DNA of 64,000 nucleotides from PNNG01 sp964577055 (GTDB lineage Bacteria > Bacteroidota > Bacteroidia > UBA7662), in the NCBI GenBank assembly GCA_964577055.1, contig CAZNWC010000002.1, positions 124,001 through 188,000 of the forward strand, in the 5' to 3' direction. Below the pieces are notes generated by a model. It was not told the origin of the DNA and did no database searches. It saw nothing but the letters and a program-made list of their open reading frames with translations. The first letter of the stretch is position 1. Every line of letters begins with the position of its first letter. Position numbers and translations under genes: made by a program. Shown here piece after piece: positions 1 through 7,806 of the stretch.

Positions 1-1005
1 GAAGGGCATTTGCTCGACCTGCTGATACGTGAAAAACAACAGGTGCAGGCTGTTTTTGCGCCCGAACACGGCTTTCGTGGAGAAGCGGAGGCAGGTGCCA
101 AAATTGAAAACGGAAAGGACCTGAAAACGGGCATATCCGTTATCTCCTTGTACGGCAGCAAAAAGAAACCACAAGCGGCCGATTTGAAGGGCATTGAGGT
201 AATGGTATTTGACATGCAGGACGTTGGTGCACGCTTTTATACCTACATCAGTACGTTACACTACGTCATGGAAGCTTGTGCAGAGCAAAACATCCCATTG
301 GTATTGCTCGATCGCCCCAATCCCAACGGCCATTATATCGACGGCCCCTTACTCGATACCTCCTACAGATCTTTTGTGGGCATGCATCCCATTCCGATTG
401 TGCATGGGATGACCTTGGGTGAGTATGCCAGGATGATCAACGGTGAAGGCTGGCTGGCCGGAGGTGTGCAATGCGAGCTGCAAGTAGTGAAACTCAAGGA
501 CTATACCCACCAAACGGCCTACAACCTTGCAGTGCCACCATCTCCTAATTTGCCAGATATGCATTCGGTGTATTTGTATCCATCTACCTGTTTTTTTGAG
601 GGCACTGATATTAGTTTGGGAAGGGGTACTGATAGACCATTTCAATTGGTGGGTGCCCCCTGGTTTAATGGAGGAGATACGTCATTTGTGCCACGCTCAA
701 TTCCAGGGAAAGCTGAACGTCCACCTCAAATGGGCGTGGTTTGCAGAGGTTTTGATTATGGAAAACTCCCATTAGCACAGTTGCGGCAACGCGGTCAAAT
801 CGATTTGCAGCCACTTCTGACCTTTTACGCGCAAGCTCCCGATCAATCGCGCTTCTTTCTGCCTTTTTTCGATAAACTGGCCGGTACTAGCACTTTGCGA
901 ACCCAAATTACGGCTGGCTGGAGCGAAACGCAAATCAGAAAAAGTTGGGAAGAAGGGCTGCAGCAGTTTGCAGCCATGCGGCAAAAATATCTTTTATACC
1001 CTTAA
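1..1005 (+). CDS. DUF1343 family exo-beta-N-acetylmuramidase (NamZ-like), 5' truncated by window edge
   Basis: This protein resembles the DUF1343 family, whose characterised member NamZ removes terminal N-acetylmuramic acid from peptidoglycan fragments. The frame is open from base 1 and the first visible ATG is well inside conserved sequence, so the true start lies before the window and roughly 60-80 N-terminal residues, including any signal peptide, are missing. Visible family motifs are FAPEHGFRGEAEAGAK near the start, FDMQDVGARFYTYISTL, LDRPNPNG and FFEGTDISLGRGTDRPF. It is followed 11 bases later by fmt on the same strand. The likely role is cell-wall turnover in the periplasm; the localisation is inferred because the signal region is not visible. 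Confidence 0.88.
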   Translation, partial: EGHLLDLLIREKQQVQAVFAPEHGFRGEAEAGAKIENGKDLKTGISVISLYGSKKKPQAADLKGIEVMVFDMQDVGARFYTYISTLHYVMEACAEQNIPLVLLDRPNPNGHYIDGPLLDTSYRSFVGMHPIPIVHGMTLGEYARMINGEGWLAGGVQCELQVVKLKDYTHQTAYNLAVPPSPNLPDMHSVYLYPSTCFFEGTDISLGRGTDRPFQLVGAPWFNGGDTSFVPRSIPGKAERPPQMGVVCRGFDYGKLPLAQLRQRGQIDLQPLLTFYAQAPDQSRFFLPFFDKLAGTSTLRTQITAGWSETQIRKSWEEGLQQFAAMRQKYLLYP

Positions 1006-1016
1006 TCGTACGTTAG

Positions 1017-1955
1017 ATGGAGCAAAAACGCATTGTGTTTTTGGGAACACCCGCCTTTGCGGTTGCCAGCTTGAAAGCCTTGGTAGAAGCCGGTCTTCAG
1101 GTAGTAGCGGTAGTAACCATGCCCGATAAGCCTGCGGGACGGGGACAAAAATTGCAGGCATCGCCGGTAAAACAATATGCCATAGAACAAGGCATACCCG
1201 TGCTACAACCCGAAAAGCTCAAGAGTCCCGAATTTCTTGCGGTCTTAGCGGATTTTGATGCTCATTTGCAGGTTGTAGTGGCCTTTCGGATGCTCCCAGA
1301 AGCGGTATGGAACATGCCCCCTTTGGGTACCTATAATTTGCATGCCTCCTTGTTACCTCAGTACAGAGGGGCAGCTCCAATCAATTGGGCCATCATGAAT
1401 GGCGAAACAGAAACTGGGGTGACAACTTTTAAGCTTCAACATGCCATTGACACCGGCGATTGGGTGCACCAACAAAAAATGGCCATTCAACCCGACTGGG
1501 ACGCAGGTAAGTTACACGATGCACTCATGGAAATGGGTGCGCAGTTGATGCTCCGCACCGTTCAGGAGGTTTTCGACGGACAAGTTGTGTTCCACCCTCA
1601 ACCCCTGCACGAAGAGGGCCTAAAGCCTGCGCCAAAAATCTTCAAAGAGCACTGCAAGATTGACTGGAGCAAAGCAGGTGAATCGTTGGTGAATCAGATC
1701 AAGGGTTTGTCTCCTTATCCCGGAGCCTTTGCAATGGCTGGAGGATTGGTGCTCAAGGTATACAAGGCGGCTTTCGTACATGATCGGCACTTTGTACCTC
1801 CCGGACAAAGCAGCCTTGTGGGCAACGAATGGAGAGTAGCCGTAAAAGACGGCTGGTTGATTTTGTCGGAAGTTCAATTAGAAGGTAAAAAGCGCATGTT
1901 GGCGGCAGATTTATTGCGGGGAAACGCCAATTTGGCCACCATGCTCCTGCACTAA
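1017..1955 (+). CDS. fmt: Methionyl-tRNA formyltransferase
   Basis: The enzyme transfers a formyl group from 10-formyltetrahydrofolate to Met-tRNA(fMet), producing the initiator tRNA in the cytoplasm. The 312-residue length is normal for Fmt. The N-terminal formyltransferase domain opens with RIVFLGTPAFA and carries the substrate-binding run SLLPQYRGAAPINWAI. The catalytic Asn and His lie in YNLHAS and the catalytic Asp in AIDTGDW. The C-terminal third is the tRNA-binding domain, with KIDWSKAGESLVNQIKGLSPYPGAF. The ATG at 1017 is 11 bases after the muramidase stop, which suggests co-transcription. It converges with the aminotransferase gene, with a gap of only two bases and no room for a separate terminator. 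Confidence 0.97.
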   Translation: MEQKRIVFLGTPAFAVASLKALVEAGLQVVAVVTMPDKPAGRGQKLQASPVKQYAIEQGIPVLQPEKLKSPEFLAVLADFDAHLQVVVAFRMLPEAVWNMPPLGTYNLHASLLPQYRGAAPINWAIMNGETETGVTTFKLQHAIDTGDWVHQQKMAIQPDWDAGKLHDALMEMGAQLMLRTVQEVFDGQVVFHPQPLHEEGLKPAPKIFKEHCKIDWSKAGESLVNQIKGLSPYPGAFAMAGGLVLKVYKAAFVHDRHFVPPGQSSLVGNEWRVAVKDGWLILSEVQLEGKKRMLAADLLRGNANLATMLLH

Positions 1956-1957
1956 GA

Positions 1958-2803
1958 TCACGACGTAAGGCTATTCAAGGCCAGTTGATTTAAGGCTTCT
2001 CCCAATGCTACGGCATGCTTGCGGAAATAACGTTTGTGTTTCCAACCACCCACCCATTGTACCCCGCTCACTGCATTGGTAAGGTATACTTCTTCTGCTG
2101 CCTGCAAATCAGCATGTGACAGCAATTGCTCTTTAACAGTATAACCCATTGAAGGCAGCAAATGCAGAAAAACTGAACGTAAAATGCCGGGCAAGCAACC
2201 CCCATCAAGTGCGGGCGTTCGCAATACGCCGTCGTGCAGCAGAAATACATTGCTGTTGCTACTCTCTAACAATGCCCCTTCTGTATGATACAGAAATACA
2301 TCATCGAGGCCCGCAGCTTTCGCTTCTTGGGCGGCAAGCACATATTGCAATGCGTTGGTGGTTTTGATGTCGGGAATAAAAAGGGTTTGTTTGGCCCTGC
2401 TGGCATCACCCAATTGCAGCCCTTTGTAGTTCAGTTGGAAGGTGTTGTTGGGCAAGGCTTGCAGTTGCATGATCCATTCTGCCTTGCTGCTTTCTGGCTT
2501 ATAGAAGCCACCGGCACTTCGCCAAACCTGAACCTTCAATCGACCACCTTGTCGCAACTTGCATGCGTCAACCAATTGTTGAAGTTCTTTTTCAAAGCTG
2601 GCCAGATGCCAGGGATTCTCAATGCCCAATACACGCAAACCATGGCTGAGCCGGTCGAAATGCCAGCCTAGCCACAACGGTTGGCCGTACATGACACGGA
2701 TGGTTTCAAAAACACCGTCGCCGTATTGAAAGGAGCGATTGTTCAGCTGTAGCTGATAAGTGTCGGTCGGCACGAGCTTGCCGTTATGAATGAGCCAATC
2801 CAT
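1958..2803 (-). CDS. Class IV PLP-dependent aminotransferase (PabC/IlvE/Dat-like)
   Basis: This is a fold-type IV PLP enzyme of 281 residues, the family that includes aminodeoxychorismate lyase, branched-chain aminotransferase and D-amino acid aminotransferase. Visible signatures are NNRSFQYGDGVFETIR near the N-terminus, the PLP lysine in DIKTTNALQYVLA, and EGALLESSNSNVFLL followed by GGCLPGILR in the phosphate-binding region. The window also holds a separate, longer IlvE at 21482-22540, so this copy may be the aminodeoxychorismate lyase (PabC) for folate synthesis. That is inference, because the motifs do not separate the subfamilies. It is divergent from fbp, with 89 bases between the starts. 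Confidence 0.88.
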   Translation of the reverse strand: MDWLIHNGKLVPTDTYQLQLNNRSFQYGDGVFETIRVMYGQPLWLGWHFDRLSHGLRVLGIENPWHLASFEKELQQLVDACKLRQGGRLKVQVWRSAGGFYKPESSKAEWIMQLQALPNNTFQLNYKGLQLGDASRAKQTLFIPDIKTTNALQYVLAAQEAKAAGLDDVFLYHTEGALLESSNSNVFLLHDGVLRTPALDGGCLPGILRSVFLHLLPSMGYTVKEQLLSHADLQAAEEVYLTNAVSGVQWVGGWKHKRYFRKHAVALGEALNQLALNSLTS

Positions 2804-2892
2804 GTCGCAAAATTAACCTTTCCTTAGTCAAATGCCTTTTTTCTACCTTATCTGCTATGGAATATTTAATTTCGTTCTACAAAACGGAACTT

Positions 2893-3936
2893 ATGCAATC
2901 ACCTAGCCGCGTTATTACCCTTGGCCAATTTATCATTGAACGCCAGAAGGAGTTTCCTTACTCCAAAGGACAACTTTCGCGATTGCTGCGCGATATTGGC
3001 ATTGCAGCCAAGATTGTGAACCGTGAAGTAAACAAAGCGGGCTTGGTGAATATTTTGGGTGAAGCAGGCACTACCAACATTCAAGGAGAGGACGTTAAAA
3101 AACTGGATGTTTTTGCAAATGAACAGTTTATTGCAGCTTTGAGTGCTGGTGGAGAATGTTGCGCGGTGGCCAGTGAGGAAGAAGAAGATATCATTCCCAT
3201 GTTCAGCGAAGTGTCGAAAGACGCAAAATATGTGGTGCTCATGGATCCACTTGATGGCAGTTCGAACATCGATGTGAATGTGAGTATTGGGACCATCTTT
3301 TCTATATATCGACGTACATCTTTCAACGGACCTGGCACGCTCGACGATTGCTTGCAACCCGGAAGTGAGCAAGTGGCTGCAGGTTATGTGGTATATGGAA
3401 GTAGTACCATGTTGGTCTATACCACTGGTCATGGCGTAAATGGCTTTACGCTCGATCCTTCCATTGGTGAATTTTGCCTGTCGCACCCCAATATGCGAAT
3501 CCCCGAAAATGGCACCATTTACTCCATCAATGAGGGCAATTACGTCGATTTTCCCGATGGTGTGAAAAAGTACATCAAATATTGCCAAGAGGTCGATAAA
3601 AAGACAAAGCGGCCATACAGCTCTAGGTACATCGGGTCAATGGTGGCCGATTTTCACCGAAATTTGATCAAGGGAGGTGTTTTCATTTATCCCGCCACAA
3701 GCAAATCACCCGAAGGCAAGTTGCGCTTGGGCTATGAATGCAATCCGTTGTCGTTCATTGTAGAGCAAGCGGGTGGAAAAGCCTCTGATGGCTTTAGCCG
3801 AATTCTCGATATTCAACCCAAATCGCTGCACCAAAGGACACCAATTGTGCTGGGAAGCAAAAACATGGTTGAAAAGGTTGAAGAATTCATGCGGACCTAT
3901 TCACCCACCAAGACCGTCGAGTATTTTATTGGTTGA
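2893..3936 (+). CDS. fbp: Class I fructose-1,6-bisphosphatase
   Basis: The enzyme hydrolyses fructose 1,6-bisphosphate to fructose 6-phosphate, the committed step of gluconeogenesis. The metal-binding active-site motif LMDPLDGSSNIDVNVSIGT is intact, as are the upstream GEDVKKLDVFANE and the C-terminal GYECNPLSFIVEQAGGKASDG. An in-frame ATG at 2857 would add twelve residues. I prefer the ATG at 2893, which places RVITLGQFIIERQKEF where E. coli Fbp begins and gives 347 residues. Together with acs a little downstream it fits growth on acetate and other gluconeogenic substrates, although the two are separated by about 800 bases of decayed sequence. Confidence 0.96.
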   Translation: MQSPSRVITLGQFIIERQKEFPYSKGQLSRLLRDIGIAAKIVNREVNKAGLVNILGEAGTTNIQGEDVKKLDVFANEQFIAALSAGGECCAVASEEEEDIIPMFSEVSKDAKYVVLMDPLDGSSNIDVNVSIGTIFSIYRRTSFNGPGTLDDCLQPGSEQVAAGYVVYGSSTMLVYTTGHGVNGFTLDPSIGEFCLSHPNMRIPENGTIYSINEGNYVDFPDGVKKYIKYCQEVDKKTKRPYSSRYIGSMVADFHRNLIKGGVFIYPATSKSPEGKLRLGYECNPLSFIVEQAGGKASDGFSRILDIQPKSLHQRTPIVLGSKNMVEKVEEFMRTYSPTKTVEYFIG

Positions 3937-4224
3937 TGTCAACGGCTATTTGCCGAAAACGAATTTGAGCAACGGCAGGTAATATTCCCAAAAGAAATAA
4001 TGGAGGTCTGACGCTTCGGTTGGGACATAAAAGAAGGCTTTGAAAGGGTAATACCTTTGGAACAGCTTCTTTTGTGTTGGATGGGATTGTAGGCGAAATT
4101 GCCCATGAAGTGGTTAAATTGATTTTTTCGCCGGTCTGTGCCATGACCGGCGGAAAGGACGATGGTAATCCAATTCTCCGCAGCAAAGAGTTGCCAGTAT
4201 GCAAATCGCGAAAAAGCTCAATAA
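3937..4224. other. Stretch without an intact gene, possibly decayed coding sequence
   Basis: No intact gene is visible between the fbp stop and the response-regulator remnant. The minus strand stays open over much of this stretch in more than one frame, and one minus frame near 3955-4070 has a protein-like composition rich in Tyr, Phe and Leu (for example YYPFKAFFYVPTEASDL). It could be the tail of a degraded membrane or secreted protein, but I recognise no family. A perfect 8-base inverted repeat with an 8-base loop lies at 4129-4136 and 4145-4152. It has no following T-run on either strand, so it is not a typical terminator. Confidence 0.4.
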
Positions 4225-4599
4225 GTACCGCATTTTCAATGGGGCAAGTTTTTGCAAACGCATGGGCTTCTTTCTTCCGCCCGAAATAGCTTGCTAATAA
4301 AGTCATCAGATTCTGGTGAAAAGGCTTCAACCATGTTTTTTTCGAGCCCCGCTATCAAAAATACCTGGATATCGTTTCAAGCGAAAGGTATTGCGTACAT
4401 GCACAATAATTCCCAATTCCTAAACACAAAGCTTCGTGATGTCGGTGATGGTCAAAACAACCAAACAATTTTCAACCTGTTTAAGCCCTACTTCACCATC
4501 ATCAACAATTTGTACGTCATAGTCATCTTCCTGAAGCCTGAATCCAAACACCTACGGCATCATGCGCTCCTCCGCTGTGACCAATAGTTTCTCAAACAT
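4225..4599 (-). pseudogene. Decayed response regulator (CheY-like receiver domain)
   Basis: Reading the minus strand from the ATG at 4599 gives a recognisable receiver domain broken by several lesions. The frame starts MFEKLLVTAEERMMP, hits an in-frame TAG at about codon 15, continues as VFGFRLQEDDYDVQIVDDGE, keeps the likely phospho-acceptor Asp in VLTITDI, and hits a second TAG about 60 bases further on. Near 4330 a frameshift is needed to recover VEAFSPESDDFISKLF, which matches the family's ADDFI(T/S)KPF segment with the conserved Lys. More stops follow. At least two nonsense codons and one frameshift make a functional product unlikely. No histidine kinase remnant was recognised nearby. 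Confidence 0.72.
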
Positions 4600-4734
4600 A
4601 TGATATGAAATTAATGTTGCATCTGCATATCTAACCTCTTCGTTCAGAAGACCAGTTCAATGACTATAGCAATTTAGCAATCAAATATTTGCCTTCTTAA
4701 ACGAATAGTTCTAAACTGGCTGAAAATTAACAAC

Positions 4735-6630
4735 ATGATAGTACCCATTCAAACCTGCGAAGCTTACGAAAAGGCATATGAAAAAAGTGTTAAGCAACCA
4801 GAAGCGTTTTGGGAAGAAATCGCTTCCCATTTTCAATGGCACAAAAAGTGGGACAAAGTGCTCGAATGGAACTTTGAAAAGCCTGATATACGCTGGTTTG
4901 ATGGGGCGCAATTGAATATTACCCAGAATTGTCTCGACAGGCATTTAGAAACCAACGCCAATAAATTGGCCTTGATATGGGAGCCCAATGATCCAAAAGA
5001 ACGTTTTGTACGCTATACCTACCGCGAATTGCATGAGCATGTTAGCAGGTTTGGCAATGTCCTCCGAAAAAATGGCATCCAAAAAGGTGATCGGGTATGC
5101 ATTTACATGCCCATGATTCCCGAACTATCGGTTGCCGTTTTGGCTTGTGCCCGCATTGGTGCTGTGCACAGCGTGGTTTTTGCTGGCTTTGCAGCACACA
5201 GCGTGGCCGACCGCATCAATGATTCGGGTTGTAAAATGGTCATCACAGCCGATGCCTTGAATAGAGGCGCCAAACAAATCCCTTGCAAAGCAGTGGTTGA
5301 TGAGGCTTTGGCCGAATGCAGCACAGTGGAAAAAGTGATTGTTTTCGAAAGAGTGGGCTGGCCGGTACAAATGATAGAAGGCCGTGATGTGTGGTGGCAC
5401 GATGAAATCAAAAGTGTATCTGGGCATTGTGAACCTGAAATCATGGAAGCCGAAGACATGTTATTCATTTTGTATACATCGGGTTCCACCGGCAAACCAA
5501 AAGGAGTGGTACATACATGCGGGGGATACATGGTGTACACTGCTTATACCTTTGCCAATGTATTCCAAATAAAGCCCAACGATGTGTATTGGTGTACGGC
5601 CGACGTGGGCTGGATCACTGGCCACAGCTACCTTTTGTATGGCCCGCTGTTGAATGGAGCCACCACGCTGATGTTCGAAGGCGTGCCCACCTATCCCGAT
5701 CCAGGCCGTTTTTGGCAGGTGTGCGACAAACACGCTGTCACCATTTTTTATACCGCTCCCACCGCCATTCGTTCGCTCATGGCAGCCGGTGAAGACCATG
5801 TGCTTTCCTACAGCCTCGATAAATTACGGGTTTTGGGCTCAGTAGGAGAGCCCATCAATGAGGAGGCCTGGCATTGGTACCACATTCACGTGGGCAAAGA
5901 ACGCTGTCCGCTTACCGACACTTGGTGGCAAACCGAAACAGGAGGCATCATGATTGCAGCGCTGGCGGGTGTTTCTCCCTTGAAGCCTGGTCATGCCGGT
6001 TATCCACTCCCGGGTGTCCAGCCAGTTTTGCTCAATCAGGAAGGCAAAGAAATCGAAGGCAATAACCAAGAAGGGTATCTCGCCATCAAATTCCCATGGC
6101 CTTCTATGATCAGAACCACTTTTGGCGACCACGAGCGCTGCCGACTCAATTATTTCGATACCTACAAAGGTTATTATTTTACCGGAGATGGCGCCCGCCG
6201 CGACGAAAACGGCATGTACCGCATCATTGGCCGGGTCGACGATGTAATCAACGTTTCGGGCCACCGTTTTGGCACGGCTGAAATTGAAAATGCCATCAAT
6301 TTAAATGCGCATGTGGCCGAATCGGCAGTGGTGGGTTACCCGCACGATATCAAAGGACAGGGCATTTATGCTTTTGTAGTATGCCGCGAAAAAGAGTTCG
6401 ATGTCACCAACCTCAAAGCCGAAATCACCGAAACAGTGGTCGCCCAAATTGGTAAAATCGCTAAACCCGATAAAATTCAAATCGTAGGTGGTTTGCCCAA
6501 AACCCGTTCAGGTAAAATCATGCGACGCATCTTGCGCAAAGTGGCAGAAGGCGAAGTTGGTAGCCTTGGCGATACCAGCACCTTGCTCGATCCACTGGTG
6601 GTAGACGAAATTGTGGCCGGAAAACTTTGA
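4735..6630 (+). CDS. acs: Acetyl-CoA synthetase (AMP-forming)
   Basis: The enzyme activates acetate to acetyl-CoA through an acetyl-adenylate intermediate. The protein is 631 residues, close to the usual 630-650. The N-terminal acetyl-CoA synthetase region is followed by the AMP-binding P-loop YTSGSTGKPKGVVHT, the WCTADVGWITGHSY segment, the TDTWWQTETGGIM adenylate motif and TGDGARRDENG. The C-terminal catalytic lysine sits in TRSGKIMRRILRKVA and is, in the family, the site of regulatory acetylation. The ATG at 4735 follows 135 bases of AT-rich leader that should hold the promoter. The gene converges with the YeiH-type transporter gene with one base between stops. Confidence 0.97.
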   Translation: MIVPIQTCEAYEKAYEKSVKQPEAFWEEIASHFQWHKKWDKVLEWNFEKPDIRWFDGAQLNITQNCLDRHLETNANKLALIWEPNDPKERFVRYTYRELHEHVSRFGNVLRKNGIQKGDRVCIYMPMIPELSVAVLACARIGAVHSVVFAGFAAHSVADRINDSGCKMVITADALNRGAKQIPCKAVVDEALAECSTVEKVIVFERVGWPVQMIEGRDVWWHDEIKSVSGHCEPEIMEAEDMLFILYTSGSTGKPKGVVHTCGGYMVYTAYTFANVFQIKPNDVYWCTADVGWITGHSYLLYGPLLNGATTLMFEGVPTYPDPGRFWQVCDKHAVTIFYTAPTAIRSLMAAGEDHVLSYSLDKLRVLGSVGEPINEEAWHWYHIHVGKERCPLTDTWWQTETGGIMIAALAGVSPLKPGHAGYPLPGVQPVLLNQEGKEIEGNNQEGYLAIKFPWPSMIRTTFGDHERCRLNYFDTYKGYYFTGDGARRDENGMYRIIGRVDDVINVSGHRFGTAEIENAINLNAHVAESAVVGYPHDIKGQGIYAFVVCREKEFDVTNLKAEITETVVAQIGKIAKPDKIQIVGGLPKTRSGKIMRRILRKVAEGEVGSLGDTSTLLDPLVVDEIVAGKL

Positions 6631-6631
6631 A

Positions 6632-7606
6632 TTAAAACAGGCGCGACAACAAAATGAAGCCCAGCATGGCGGCGATTTGGGTGCTGAAGATCAGCAATCC
6701 ACTTGCAGCCGCTTTGGGGCCTGTACGGATCAGTTGTTTGAATTGGATGCCGAAACCTATGCCAATCATGGCCAAAAGCAGGAGGTAACTACCAGCCTTT
6801 TCCAGGCCTTTGGTGTAGGTTTCGGGCAGCCAGCCGCTCGAGGTGATGAGTGCTGCCAATAAAAAGCCCCAAACATAGTTGGGCACCAAGCCCACACTAA
6901 GCTTTTGTCCGGTCCCTTTGTTCACTCGAAAGCCCACGTAAAAAATCACGGGTCCTAACAATAGGATCCTCGCCATTTTAATCAACAAGGCCAGTTTGCC
7001 AGTTTCGGCATCGATGCTGAAGCCCGCTGCCACCACATGCCCCACCGACTGCAAAATGGAACCTGTGAACAAAGCGCTTTCGGCATGGTTCATTTGCAGC
7101 AAGCCTGCCATAATGGGGAAAAAGAAAATCCCCAACGTACCAAGTAAGTTCACTACAGCAACCGCAAGACCTATTTCGGTTTTTTGGGCATGCACCACAG
7201 GGGCAGTTGCGGCAATTGCGCTATTGCCACAAATGCCGTTGCCAGCACCCATGAGCCATTTGAGTGCAGGCGACATACCGCGACAATACCATTGTGAGCT
7301 CAGCAAACTCAACAGCACCATCCCCGCAATCACAGCTAAATACAAAGGAGATAGTTCGGCAAGCAATTGCACATTTAAGCCAAATCCCAAAAGCATGGTG
7401 GCCAAAGCGAGCAAATGTTTTTCGGCATAATGAAAGACGTTGCGCAAGCCATCCGACCAATTCCAAACATTTCCCATTGCCAATGCCAGCAACAAGGCAA
7501 GGGTAATGTTGCCCAAGCCGGGCACCCATGGATTAAGCGCCATGGCGCCAGCAGCCAATCCAAACAACAACAACCAGCCGGTAAAATGCTTAGGCAATGA
7601 AAACAT
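6632..7606 (-). CDS. YeiH/UPF0324 family putative sulfate exporter
   Basis: This is a 324-residue inner-membrane protein with about ten hydrophobic segments, matching the YeiH family (UPF0324), annotated by homology as putative sulfate or sulfonate exporters. Characteristic features are the paired hydrophobic hairpins, the GAGNGICGNSAIAATAPVV motif near the middle with small residues typical of a discontinuous transport helix, and a C-terminal run of Leu/Ile-rich segments. The start ATG at 7606 is the first in frame. The transported substrate cannot be read from sequence, and no regulator of the usual LysR type lies beside it. It ends almost back-to-back with acs. Confidence 0.88.
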   Translation of the reverse strand: MFSLPKHFTGWLLLFGLAAGAMALNPWVPGLGNITLALLLALAMGNVWNWSDGLRNVFHYAEKHLLALATMLLGFGLNVQLLAELSPLYLAVIAGMVLLSLLSSQWYCRGMSPALKWLMGAGNGICGNSAIAATAPVVHAQKTEIGLAVAVVNLLGTLGIFFFPIMAGLLQMNHAESALFTGSILQSVGHVVAAGFSIDAETGKLALLIKMARILLLGPVIFYVGFRVNKGTGQKLSVGLVPNYVWGFLLAALITSSGWLPETYTKGLEKAGSYLLLLAMIGIGFGIQFKQLIRTGPKAAASGLLIFSTQIAAMLGFILLSRLF

Positions 7607-7737
7607 ATTGCGAAATTCGGATTAATTCAAACGCTAAGGTGTAACCTGGGTTGCAAATTTTCAGAACGTATGTTTGAAAAAATATATGTAACTAAGGGCG
7701 CTATTTTTTTTGTATTTCTCAATCACTTCTTAATAAT

Positions 7738-7750
7738 GGGAAATTTTCCC
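7738..7750. promoter_or_regulatory. 13-base perfect palindrome upstream of the broken surface-protein gene
   Basis: GGGAAATTTTCCC is a perfect palindrome around a central T. It lies between the YeiH-type gene and the T9SS surface-protein remnant, 56 bases before that gene's ATG. It could be an operator or a small hairpin. It is short enough to occur by chance, and nothing ties it to a regulator in this window. Confidence 0.25.
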
Positions 7751-7806
7751 CTATAGAGAACGAGTCTGAATTTTAGGGGAAGATGTCTAAAACCTAAATC
7801 TTTTGT

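Noticed and set aside
2285..2671. Long plus-strand open frame inside the class IV aminotransferase
   Set aside because: It is antisense to a gene with intact catalytic motifs and shows no family features.
4252..4587. Plus-strand open frame of about 110 codons
   Set aside because: It is antisense to the decayed response regulator, whose minus-strand translation has clear family motifs; the plus frame resembles no protein family.
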